From NCBI GenBank assembly GCA_016714465.1, contig JADKDT010000026.1:1-64000 (forward strand): a stretch of DNA of 64,000 nt, given 5' to 3'. Within the stretch, counting starts at the first letter, position 1; the number at the start of each line of letters is the position of its first letter. The notes under the pieces were generated by a model. It ran no database searches, was not told the DNA's origin, and was given only the letters and a program-made list of their open reading frames with translations. Both the position numbers and the translations under genes were made by a program. This stretch comes from Candidatus Brachythrix odensensis (lineage in GTDB: Bacteria > Chloroflexota > Anaerolineae > J036 > Brachytrichaceae). Below are positions 28,201-43,900 of the stretch, in pieces.

Positions 28201-28463
28201 ATGATGGCCGGCAGCCCTTCCTTCTGGGCGGCAGTCCAGAAGCGGACCGCCCCGGCCAGGCTGTCGTGGTCGGTCAGGGCCAGGGCGCGCAGGCCGAGCG
28301 CCTTCGCCCGGGCGACGAGGGCTTCGGGTGAGGAGGCCCCGTCGAGAAGCGAGAAAAACGAGTGCGCGTGCAGCTCGGCGTAGGCCTGTCCAGGGGGTAT
28401 TTTCGAGGGCGAACTCCCCCGGCGAAGCCGGGGGAGTTCGCCCTCGAGCAATTGTTCAGTCAT
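25238..28463 (-). CDS. dnaE2: Error-prone DNA polymerase III alpha, DnaE2; one frameshift, two in-frame palindromes
   Basis: About 1,070 residues once the frame slip near 28080 is repaired. PHP domain: AYAELHAHSFFSLLDGAS and ALALTDHDSLAG. Polymerase core: GRGSAANSLVAYVLGIT, the catalytic-acid motif IPDIDIDFAADRREEV, HVGGMIITGPP, CEWDKDSVEDAGLIKIDLLSL, FQVESRAQQQMLPRSKP, QLRRAMTRSRS, NQPMGFYSPEVLIGDARRHGI. HhH and OB-fold regions follow. This is the translesion polymerase of the ImuA-ImuB-DnaE2 mutasome. Its ATG lies inside the last codons of the DUF6504 gene. A perfect palindrome encodes residues ~6-20, another residues ~830-842, and tandem repeats encode the last residues. Start at 28463; a later internal start would skip the first palindrome. 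Confidence 0.92.
25241..25280. repeat. AACGTT tandem repeat forming the 3' end of dnaE2
   Basis: Repeated AACGTTA / GTTATCAACG units. Read on the minus strand they encode the asparagine/valine-rich C-terminal residues of DnaE2. Confidence 0.6.
25937..25975. repeat. Perfect palindrome inside the dnaE2 coding region
   Basis: Arms CGCGGATTGAGCGCCGGC and complement around AAC. Translated in frame on the minus strand as RGLSAGVAGAQSA between the DVN...W and VNGLGEAAW motifs. Confidence 0.8.
28403..28447. repeat. Perfect palindrome in the dnaE2 N-terminal codons
   Basis: Arms TCGAGGGCGAACTCCCCCGG and complement around CGAAG-type apex; translated as LEGELPRLRRGSSPSK just before the PHP domain. Confidence 0.8.
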
Positions 28464-28719
28464 AGACGCGCGCGATCCGCCATTCGCCGGCATCGAAGTC
28501 GAAGAACAGCACGCACAGCAGGCCCGTGCGGGTGATCAGGGCCACATACGAACGGCGGGCGGGGCCCTCTTCCGCCCACCAGTCGGTCTCCACCTCCCAG
28601 CGCTGCAGCAGGCGCTCGACGGCATGGGTCTGGCCCTGCCAGCCAAAGGCGCTCGGCACGCCCTGGGCGTCCACCGCCTCCACCCGCACCGGCAGCCCCT
28701 CGGCCCACGATTTGGTCAT
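28456..28719 (-). CDS. DUF6504 family small protein in mutasome operon
   Basis: 87 residues: MTKSWAEGLPVRVEAVDAQGVPSAF, RLLQRWEVETDWW, RRSYVALITRTGLLCVLFFDFDAGEWRIARVYD. The W-x-x-D-x-W-W core and the ending G-x-W-x-x-x-R-V-Y-D match the DUF6504 pattern, which I recall from actinobacterial and Chloroflexota imuB/dnaE2 cassettes. The ATG is 22 bases after imuB and its last codons overlap the dnaE2 start, so all three should be co-translated. Role unknown; a mutasome accessory is the simplest idea. Confidence 0.75.
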   Translation of the reverse strand: MTKSWAEGLPVRVEAVDAQGVPSAFGWQGQTHAVERLLQRWEVETDWWAEEGPARRSYVALITRTGLLCVLFFDFDAGEWRIARVYD

Positions 28720-28741
28720 GGGGTGTTCGCCACAACGCCGC

Positions 28742-29953
28742 TCACGCGGCTACCCCCTCCGCCAGCGCCACCAGGCAGGCTCGGCGCTCGGCGATCGGGT
28801 GGCTGGGGTCGCGGACCTCGCCGCCGAAGAAGATGCCGCCATGCCGGGCGGCCAGACGCAGGGCGAAGGCCCGGGCGGGGCTGACCGGCGGGATCGGCGC
28901 CCCCTCCGCTTCAAATAATCCCATCTGAGTCGGGTAGCGCTCGCCGATCTCGAGCAGGTCGGCCCGCAGCGACAGGATCTCGCCGGGCCAGGCGGCGTTG
29001 GCGATCTGCTGTTCGAGGGCAGCCCGGACATGCTCTGGATCGCACAGGGGCTGGGCGAAGGCGCACTGCGCCTCGCAGCGGGTGTTGTCGAGCAGGCGCG
29101 CTTCGACCCGGATACGCCGGATGCCCTCGAGCCGCTCGTCGAGGTCGTGCAGGACCGGGCGCAGGGCCCGCATCAGGGCCGCCAGGGCCAGGTCGTGCCG
29201 GGCGGTCGGCCCGTCCAGCTCGATCTCGATGGGCGCAGGCTGGGCGCGTGCGTTGGGCCGAACGGGTCGCTCGTCGTGGCCCTGGGCCAGGCGCAGGGCG
29301 AGCTTGCCGGCCGGGCCAAAGCGCTGCAGGGCGGCGGCGGCGGGCAGCCGGGCGAAGTCGCCCAGGGTCCGAATTCCCAGCCAGCCGAGCTGGAGCAGGG
29401 CGAGGGGTGGCAGGGGCAGCAGCCCGATCGAAAGCGGGCCGAGAAAGCGCCGCTCCTCGGCCGCCTCGACCAGGCGCAGGCGTCCCGGGGCGGCGCTCAG
29501 GGCGGCGGCCTGGGCGGTGAACTTGCCCGAGTCCCAACCCAAAGCGGGCTGCAGGGCCTCCCCCAGCTCGGCCCGGACCTGGCGGCCGAGATCGGCGCAC
29601 AGGGTCCGCGCGTCGGCCAGCCCGTGGGTCACCGGGCTGAGATCGAGGTAGGCGGCCCCGGGGGCCTGGGTCTCGAGATCGAGGCCGGTGGCGGCCAGCA
29701 CGCCGGCGAAGGCGCTTTGTTCGCGCGCGACCAAAGCCTCGTCGAGATCGCGGATGACGAGATCGGGGCAGCGCATGCGGGCCTGGCGCGAGCGCATCTC
29801 GGCTTGCACGCCGCAGGCGCGCGCTTCGGGCGAGGCCGCCCAGATGCGCTCGTCCGGACCGAGAATGGCCAGCGGGCGCCCGCGCAAGGCGCTGTCGGCC
29901 CGCACGGCCAGGCCGGGCAGGAAATCATGGATGCGGATGTGGGCGACGCTCAT
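28742..29953 (-). CDS. imuB: Y-family polymerase-like protein ImuB
   Basis: 403 residues. Fold of the DinB family: LGIRTLGDFARLPAAAALQRFGPAG as the helix-hairpin-helix thumb and ALQPALGWDSGKFTAQAAA as the palm. The catalytic carboxylates of active Pol IV (DxDxFF and S-x-D-E) are replaced (HIRIHDFLPG and AAYLDLSP), as in known ImuB proteins, which act as clamp-binding scaffolds. A QMGLF clamp-binding motif (Q-x-x-L-F) is visible near residue 330. Second gene of the imuA - imuB - DUF6504 - dnaE2 operon, separated from imuA by a large palindrome. Confidence 0.9.
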   Translation of the reverse strand: MSVAHIRIHDFLPGLAVRADSALRGRPLAILGPDERIWAASPEARACGVQAEMRSRQARMRCPDLVIRDLDEALVAREQSAFAGVLAATGLDLETQAPGAAYLDLSPVTHGLADARTLCADLGRQVRAELGEALQPALGWDSGKFTAQAAALSAAPGRLRLVEAAEERRFLGPLSIGLLPLPPLALLQLGWLGIRTLGDFARLPAAAALQRFGPAGKLALRLAQGHDERPVRPNARAQPAPIEIELDGPTARHDLALAALMRALRPVLHDLDERLEGIRRIRVEARLLDNTRCEAQCAFAQPLCDPEHVRAALEQQIANAAWPGEILSLRADLLEIGERYPTQMGLFEAEGAPIPPVSPARAFALRLAARHGGIFFGGEVRDPSHPIAERRACLVALAEGVAA

Positions 29954-29998
29954 GTTTGCGGGCCTCTCGTCATGCGTGATCCGTCATCCGTCATGGCT

Positions 29999-30166
29999 CT
30001 CATGCGTCATCCGTCATTTTTCAACGGGCGTTGATCATTAACAGAAGAAAGGAAGAAGGGGAGGTGAAGGAAGGATGGGCTTCCTTCCGAAACTTCTTTT
30101 CTTCCTTTCTTCTGTTGAAAGAGCGGCACCCGCTGAAAAATGACGGATGACGCATCACGCATGAGA
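29999..30166. repeat. Nested palindrome, family A copy 2
   Basis: Outer arms (CATCCGTCATTTTTCAACGG versus GCTGAAAAATGACGGATGAC) enclose the purine/pyrimidine arms AACAGAAGAAAGGAAGAAGG and CTTTTCTTCCTTTCTTCTGTT. The whole element sits inside the mutasome operon between imuA and imuB. Confidence 0.8.
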
Positions 30167-30185
30167 GGATATGACGCATGCCGAT

Positions 30186-30962
30186 TCACCACGTCTCCCT
30201 CGCCCGCACAGATCCGTTGAAGAGGATCTCGATGGCGGCGCTGGCGCCGGGCCGGCCGAGGCGGCTGCGGGCGATCCGAGCCTGGGCCCGATAGCCGCGC
30301 AGGTGATCGTCGTAGTCGAGCCAGGCCTCACGGCGCAGGTCGATCTGCAGCGCGGCGGACTGGCGCACGGCGTCGCGTTCGGGGCCGGCCAGCCAGCGTT
30401 GCCAGGGCGCGCGCGCTTCATCGAGAAAGATCAAGGCGCAGGAGGAGCGGCCGCGCAGAGCGGCCAGGCCGGGCAGGGCAGCGGAGGCCTGACGGGCGGC
30501 CGGCCCGGCCATGAGCTCGGGCAGGCCATCAACGACGATGGCCCGCAATTGGCGCCCGCGCAGGGCGTCGGCCAGGGCGGCCAGGGCGTTTTCAGGCGCG
30601 GGCGGGCGGATGATGAGAAGGTGCTTGAGGTCGACTCCGCAGCGCGCGATGTAATCCGGGTCGGCGGCCCGGGCGAGATCAAAGACGGCGACGAGGGGGC
30701 GGCGGGGATAGGCGGCCTGGGCCAGGCGCAGGCACTGATAGGCGAGGGTTTGCTTGCCGGAGGTTGTGGCGCCGCTCAGCAGGCTGATGGCATTGAGGGG
30801 CAGGCCGGCGAATCCGGTGATGGCGTCCAACGATCGAAAGCCAGTGCTAAGACCGGGCGTCCATTCGCGCCCGGCCTCGCGGCCGAAGCGGGCGGCGCGG
30901 ACGCTGTAGCGGGCCTGGAGGGCGTGGACGGTGTGCTGCAGGCGCTGATGTTTGTCGGCCAT
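30186..30962 (-). CDS. imuA: RecA-like mutasome protein ImuA
   Basis: 258 residues from MADKHQRLQH. Core: LSTGFRSLDAITGFAGLPLNAISLLSGATTSGKQTLAYQCL, where SGATTSGKQT is the Walker A-type loop, then PLVAVFDLARAADPDYIARCGVD and RAIVVDGLPELM as a Walker B-like strand. Shape and context identify the ImuA/SulA-related RecA-like subunit of the mutasome. A DinR-type LexA box and TATAAT lie directly upstream and the message appears leaderless. An in-frame TTG 18 bases upstream would lie inside the operator and is rejected. Confidence 0.87.
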   Translation of the reverse strand: MADKHQRLQHTVHALQARYSVRAARFGREAGREWTPGLSTGFRSLDAITGFAGLPLNAISLLSGATTSGKQTLAYQCLRLAQAAYPRRPLVAVFDLARAADPDYIARCGVDLKHLLIIRPPAPENALAALADALRGRQLRAIVVDGLPELMAGPAARQASAALPGLAALRGRSSCALIFLDEARAPWQRWLAGPERDAVRQSAALQIDLRREAWLDYDDHLRGYRAQARIARSRLGRPGASAAIEILFNGSVRARETW

Positions 30963-30968
30963 GCCGAG

Positions 30969-30986
30969 ATTATAGAACAAATGTTC
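30969..30986 (-). promoter_or_regulatory. LexA (DinR-type) box fused to the -10 of imuA
   Basis: GAACAAATGTTC at 30975-30986 is a perfect palindromic GAAC-N4-GTTC box. It abuts TATAAT (minus strand, 30969-30974), and the ATG follows six bases later. Bound LexA would cover the -10/-35 spacer, giving SOS control of the mutasome. Confidence 0.8.
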
Positions 30987-31035
30987 TAGACGGGCCTGTC
31001 TGTTCCTCCGCCAACCTTAAAATTCGAACTGGGGG

Positions 31036-31063
31036 TTGACAATCGTCGAGAGAGGCATATACT
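31036..31063 (+). promoter_or_regulatory. rRNA operon 1 promoter P1
   Basis: TTGACA, 16-bp spacer, TATACT, about 340 bp upstream of the 16S. Confidence 0.7.
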
Positions 31064-31245
31064 CGTCATCCGCTCAGTCAAACCGAGCGGGCGAACTTAC
31101 AAACTAGGAAGGCGACATTAGGTTGCTGGACGACATAAACAGCCTGCGCACATGGCTCCGGGAGACTGGGGAACATGGACGCGGGATTTTTAATCGTCCG
31201 GAATCGGAGGCGCCAACGAGTTTTGGAAAAAGTCGCCTGAATAGG

Positions 31246-31274
31246 TTGACAAAGCGAGATCCCGTGGTGATAAT
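31246..31274 (+). promoter_or_regulatory. rRNA operon 1 promoter P2
   Basis: TTGACA, 17-bp spacer, GATAAT. The -10 sits in the middle of the palindrome CCCGTGGTGATAATCACGGG. Confidence 0.65.
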
Positions 31275-31292
31275 CACGGGCTCTGAGCAAGA

Positions 31293-31324
31293 GCACTTTA
31301 ACAACTAAAGAGTGGTAGAGAGAT
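31293..31324 (+). promoter_or_regulatory. boxA-like element and 5' half of the 16S processing stem
   Basis: GCACTTTAACAAC resembles the boxA antitermination element. CTAAAGAGTGGTAGAGAG can pair with CTCTATCACTCTTTAG at 33000, after the 16S, forming the RNase III-type processing stem. The same arrangement occurs in operon 2. Confidence 0.6.
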
Positions 31325-31401
31325 TCGAGAATGTAAGAGTTTGGGTTCATATCCGTTAATGAAGAACGAAATTGGCCGGAGCGATCTGGCTGATAAAAAA
31401 C

Positions 31402-32878
<1,477 letters not shown>

Positions 32879-33048
32879 AGGGAGTTGCGCGACCTCGCAA
32901 GAGGGAGCCAAAAAGCGATCTCGAAAGAGAAAGCCTCCTAGGTTAGTGAGCGACATAGCGGTGAAGTCGCGACCAAACACGAATGTTTGACAATTTCTCT
33001 ATCACTCTTTAGCTGTTGAGGCGCCTGCGCGCCAGGCAGCGGCCAAGC

Positions 33049-33122
33049 GGGCGATTAGCTCAGTTGGTTAGAGCATCCCTCTGATAAGGGGAAGGTCTCA
33101 GGTTCAACTCCTGAATCGCCCA
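33049..33122 (+). tRNA. tRNA-Ile (GAT)
   Basis: 74 nt in the 16S-23S spacer. Acceptor arms GGGCGAT / ATCGCCC, D arm TTAGCTCAGTTGGTTAGAG, anticodon GAT at 33083-33085, T arm GGTTCAACTCC. CCA not encoded. Confidence 0.97.
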
Positions 33123-33136
33123 TCTCGCGCGTAAGA

Positions 33137-33208
33137 GGGGATGTAGCTCAGCTGGGAGAGCGCCTGCTTTGCAAGCAAGAGGTCAGGGGTTCGAGCCCCT
33201 CATCTCCA
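33137..33208 (+). tRNA. tRNA-Ala (TGC), one base missing in the T arm
   Basis: Acceptor GGGGATG pairs with CATCTCC; anticodon TGC at 33170-33172. The T stem has CCCT where operon 2 has CCCCT, so this copy is one base short (72 versus 73 nt), probably a sequence error. Confidence 0.95.
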
Positions 33209-33417
33209 CCTCCGCCTTCGGCCATTAGAGAATGCGCTCCAGACAGGATCTGGAATTCATTCTCTAGTTTCCGAAAGGGACTAGGCGATGGCACTTTAAA
33301 AACTGAATAGAACGAATCATTCAAACAAATGCGTCTGATAGAGAGAGCGAGAACCATGAGTTCCGCGGCATGAAGCGCGGACAGTAGAGCGTGGGAAATT
33401 CAATTTCTCCGCAACAT

Positions 33418-36320
<2,903 letters not shown>

Positions 36321-36456
36321 CATGTTGCAGAGAAAGGAATTTCCGGCAACGAAAGTTGAAGCGCGCTACGGTTCCGCTTGGTCAGACGAAAAAGTTCGTT
36401 CTATTCAGTGTTTAGAGTGTGATCGCGGCGTTGCGAAAGCGGCGCCTAAAAAGAAT

Positions 36457-36576
36457 CTCTTGGTGATTTGAGCGACGAGGACACACCCGGTCCCATTCCG
36501 AACCCGGCAGTTAAGCTCGTCAGCGCCGATGGTAGTGTGCGGGCGACTGCATGCAAGAGTAGGTCATTGCCAGGGG
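36457..36576 (+). rRNA. rrf: 5S ribosomal RNA, operon 1
   Basis: 120 nt with ACACCCGGTCCCATTCCGAA, the core of 5S, and AGCGCCGATGGTAGTGTGCG. TCTTGGTGAT pairs with GTCATTGCCAGGGG at the ends. Identical in sequence to the operon 2 copy as far as compared. Confidence 0.95.
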
Positions 36577-36606
36577 ATTCTTTTGCTTTTTCAGAGCGTT
36601 TCACCC

Positions 36607-36635
36607 TTGCGCCGCACGGCGCGTCTGGGTATAAT
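36607..36635 (+). promoter_or_regulatory. tRNA-Asn promoter
   Basis: TTGCGC, 17-bp spacer, TATAAT, 23 bp before the tRNA. Same -35 hexamer and spacing as the promoter at 54431-54459. Confidence 0.6.
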
Positions 36636-36658
36636 CGCATCCGTTCGAGCAATCATGA

Positions 36659-36730
36659 TCCTCGATAGCTCAATGGTAGAGCAACCGGCTGTTAACCGGT
36701 AGGTTACAGGTTCGAGCCCTGTTCGAGGAG
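36659..36730 (+). tRNA. tRNA-Asn (GTT)
   Basis: 72 nt; acceptor TCCTCGA / TCGAGGA with G discriminator, anticodon GTT at 36691-36693, T arm GGTTCGAGCCC. Present once, after operon 1 only. CCA not encoded. Confidence 0.96.
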
Positions 36731-36738
36731 TCTCAATA

Positions 36739-36769
36739 GAGGCGGCCCGCTTTGCGGGCCGCCTCTTTT
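36739..36769 (+). terminator. Rho-independent terminator after tRNA-Asn
   Basis: GAGGCGGCCCGC and GCGGGCCGCCTC around TTT, followed by TTTTC. Confidence 0.9.
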
Positions 36770-36865
36770 CGTTAGGCTCGAGCGGGTGTTATTGCCAAGC
36801 GAATTTCGGACCACCTCGGGCCTCGGCGCTCGAAAACGCTAGCCGAATTTCGACCCACCCGCACC

Positions 36866-36940
36866 CTACGGCGTTGCGGCTTTGGCCTTCTTCATGCGCT
36901 GCTTGAACCGGAAAGACTCGCCGACAAACTCGATGACATG
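36866..36940 (-). pseudogene. IS21-family IstB C-terminal remnant
   Basis: About 24 residues, HVIEFVGESFRFKQRMKK, ending at 36866. H-V-I-E-x-x-G-E-S-x-R matches the C-terminus of IstB, the ATPase helper of IS21 transposases. Upstream of it the sequence dissolves into poly-C. Flanking segments (GGTGGGTC...GGCT-GCGTTTTCG) recur at 36815-36870 and 37163-37203 in roughly inverted or direct form and may be the IS ends. Fragment only; istA is not present. Confidence 0.5.
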
Positions 36941-36949
36941 CCCGCGATG

Positions 36950-37110
<161 letters not shown>

Positions 37111-37265
37111 CACCGGCGCGGCGGGGGCTGGGAGTGGAGGCAATGATCAAACCTTGTCCACAGTGGGTCCGTTTTCGGCTGGCGTTTTCGCCCAGGGTGG
37201 GTCCAGACTAGATTAGCGAACACACTGTTGTTCGTCAGGTGGCCCCAGGTCTTCCGAGAGAGGCG

Positions 37266-37271
37266 TATAAT
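37266..37271 (+). promoter_or_regulatory. rRNA operon 2 promoter P1, -10 only
   Basis: TATAAT in the same context as P1 of operon 1 (GAGAGAGGCG before it). The position of the -35 reads CCCAGG instead of TTGACA; the sequence diverges from operon 1 just upstream, at the edge of the IS remnant. Confidence 0.5.
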
Positions 37272-37452
37272 CGTCATCCGCTCAGTCAAACCGAGCGGGC
37301 GAACTTACAAACTAGGAAGGCGGCATTAGGTTGCTGGACGACATAAACAGCCTGCGCACATGGCTCCGGGAGACTGGGGAACATGGACGCGGGATTTTTA
37401 ATCGTCCGGAATCGGAGGCGCCAACGAGTTTTGGAAAAAGTCGCCTGGGGGG

Positions 37453-37480
37453 TTGACAAAGCGAGTTCCTGTGGTAATAT
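37453..37480 (+). promoter_or_regulatory. rRNA operon 2 promoter P2
   Basis: TTGACA, 16-bp spacer, TAATAT, about 130 bp before the 16S; intact counterpart of P2 in operon 1. Confidence 0.65.
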
Positions 37481-37609
37481 TCACGGGCTCTGAACAAGAG
37501 GCACTTTAACAACTAAAGAGTGGTAGAGAGATTCGAGAATGTAAGAGTTTGGGTTCATATCCGTTAATGAAGAACGAAATTGGCCGGAGCAATCCGGCTG
37601 ATAAAAAAC

Positions 37610-39091
<1,482 letters not shown>

Positions 39092-39261
39092 AGGGAGTTG
39101 CGCGACCTCGCAAGAGGGAGCCAAAAAGCGATCTCGAAAGAGAAAGCCTCCTAGGTTAGTGAGCGACATAGCGGTGAAGTCGCGACCAAACTGTGAAGTT
39201 TGACAATTTCTCTATCACTCTTTAGCTGTTGAGGCGCCCGAGCGCCAGGCAGCGGCCAAGC

Positions 39262-39335
39262 GGGCGATTAGCTCAGTTGGTTAGAGCATCCCTCTGATAA
39301 GGGGAAGGTCTCAGGTTCAACTCCTGAATCGCCCA
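39262..39335 (+). tRNA. tRNA-Ile (GAT), operon 2
   Basis: Identical to the operon 1 copy; anticodon GAT at 39296-39298. Confidence 0.97.
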
Positions 39336-39345
39336 TCTCGCGCGA

Positions 39346-39418
39346 GGGGATGTAGCTCAGCTGGGAGAGCGCCTGCTTTGCAAGCAAGAGGTCAGGGGTT
39401 CGAGCCCCCTCATCTCCA
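39346..39418 (+). tRNA. tRNA-Ala (TGC), operon 2
   Basis: 73 nt with full T stem AGGGG / CCCCT; anticodon TGC at 39379-39381. Confidence 0.97.
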
Positions 39419-39627
39419 CCTCCGCCTTCGGCCATTAGAGAATGCGCTCCAGACAGGATCTGGAATTCATTCTCTAGTTTCCGAAAGGGACTAGGCGATG
39501 GCACTTTAAAAACTGAATAGAACGAATCATTCAAACAAATGCGTCTGATAGAGAGAGCGAGAACCATGAGTTCCGCGGCATGAAGCGCGGACAGTAGAGC
39601 GTGGGAAATTCAATTTCTCCGCAACAT

Positions 39628-42524
<2,897 letters not shown>

Positions 42525-42660
42525 CATGTTGCAGAGAAAGGGAATTTCCGGCAACGAAAGTTGAAGCGCGCTACGGTTCCGCTTGATCAGACGAAAAGTT
42601 CGTTCTATTCAGTGTTTAGAGTGTGATCGCGGTGTTGCGAAAGCGGCGCCTAAAAAGAAT

Positions 42661-42780
42661 CTCTTGGTGATTTGAGCGACGAGGACACACCCGGTCCCAT
42701 TCCGAACCCGGCAGTTAAGCTCGTCAGCGCCGATGGTAGTGTGCGGGCGACTGCATGCAAGAGTAGGTCATTGCCAGGGG
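42661..42780 (+). rRNA. rrf: 5S ribosomal RNA, operon 2
   Basis: 120 nt, same sequence as the operon 1 copy. Not followed by tRNA-Asn; unique sequence starts about 15 bases after it. Confidence 0.95.
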
Positions 42781-42796
42781 ATTCTTTTGCTTTTTC

Positions 42797-42826
42797 AAGG
42801 CCCCGGCATTGCCGGGGCCTTTTGCG
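42797..42826 (+). terminator. Rho-independent terminator of rRNA operon 2
   Basis: AAGGCCCCGGC and GCCGGGGCCTT around ATT, followed by TT and GCG. Confidence 0.85.
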
Positions 42827-42851
42827 TATCGCGCTCAGCCGCGCCCGGGGC

Positions 42852-43718
42852 TTAAGCCTCGGCCGCCTTCAGCGTGTTCTGCAACAACATCGCGATCGTC
42901 ATTGGGCCCACCCCGCCTGGCACGGGCGTGATCGCGCCGGCGACCTTCTCCACCGCCTCGAAATCGACGTCACCCACCAGGCGCGAGCCGCTCTTGCGGG
43001 TGGGATCGTCAATTCGGTTGATCCCCACGTCGATGACGACCGCCCCCGGCTTGACCATGTCGGCGGTTACAAAGCGGGGCTTGCCAATCGCGGCGATCAG
43101 GATGTCGGCCTCGCGCGTCACCGCGGGGAGATCCACCGTGCGGCTGTGGCAGTAGGTGACGGTCGCATCGCGGGCCAGCAGCATCAGCCCGACCGGCAGC
43201 CCCACAATTGCGCTGCGCCCGAGCACAACCGCGCGTTTGCCGGCAATCGTCACCCCGGTCCGGGTCAACAGCTCAATGCAGCCCTGAGGCGTGCACGGCG
43301 CAAAGGCCGCTCGTTTGTTCTTCAGGCCGAGCATTCCCAGGTTTGAGGGGTGAAAGCCATCCACATCCTTGGCCAGCGGGATCGCGCCGAGGACAGCATC
43401 TTCGCGCATGCCCCTGGGCAAGGGGAGTTGGGTCAGAATGCCGTGCACATCGGCCCGGGCTGCCAGGGACTGCACCAACGCCAGCACTTCAGCCTCGCTG
43501 GCCGTGGCCGGCAGCGTGTAGCCGAAGGACGTCATGCCCACTTCCTCGCACGCCTTGCGCTTGTTCCGCACATAAACGGCCGAGGCCGGGTCGTCGCCGA
43601 CCAGCACGGTGGCCAGCCCGGGGACGATGCCGCGGGTGGCCTTGAGGATTGCGACGCGCTCTTTGATCTCGGCACGAACTGCCGCGGCAATCGCGTTGCC
43701 GTCGATGATTGTGGCCAT
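42852..43718 (-). CDS. folD: Bifunctional methylenetetrahydrofolate dehydrogenase/cyclohydrolase
   Basis: 288 residues from MATIIDGNAIAAAVRAEI. Signature YVRNKRKACEEVG (Y-x-x-x-K catalytic pair), GILTQLPLP, KDVDGFHPSNLG, PCTPQG, VVLGRSAIVGLPVG as the NADP site, CHSRT, and the C-terminal TPVPGGVGPMT. Interconverts 5,10-methylene- and 10-formyl-tetrahydrofolate. GGGAG ribosome site. The upstream gap holds a large palindrome. Convergent with rRNA operon 2. Confidence 0.96.
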   Translation of the reverse strand: MATIIDGNAIAAAVRAEIKERVAILKATRGIVPGLATVLVGDDPASAVYVRNKRKACEEVGMTSFGYTLPATASEAEVLALVQSLAARADVHGILTQLPLPRGMREDAVLGAIPLAKDVDGFHPSNLGMLGLKNKRAAFAPCTPQGCIELLTRTGVTIAGKRAVVLGRSAIVGLPVGLMLLARDATVTYCHSRTVDLPAVTREADILIAAIGKPRFVTADMVKPGAVVIDVGINRIDDPTRKSGSRLVGDVDFEAVEKVAGAITPVPGGVGPMTIAMLLQNTLKAAEA

Positions 43719-43737
43719 ATTTTGTCTCCCGCAAGTT

Positions 43738-43816
43738 GGAGCGTAGGCTTTAGCCGGCAAGGGGACTCGGCGCTTTGGGAGTTCGTTGCTCCCTTGCCGG
43801 CTAAAGCCTACGCTCC
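43738..43816. repeat. Long palindrome upstream of folD
   Basis: GGAGCGTAGGCTTTAGCCGG and its complement, with CAAGGG / CCCTTG continuing the stem, loop ~25 nt. Lies between M20D 3' end and folD start; could terminate M20D transcription. Confidence 0.75.
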
Positions 43817-43900
43817 ATAACGCAAGAATAGCCGACGGTGCGGCCTGGCGCGCCGTCCAGCCGGCCAGTCCCAGTGGCCCAGTTGGCCAGTTCGGTTCGC

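Noticed and set aside
30963..30980. Upstream TTG start for imuA (MFYNLGMADK)
   Set aside because: It would lie within the LexA box and overlap the -10; the ATG at 30962 fits the promoter.
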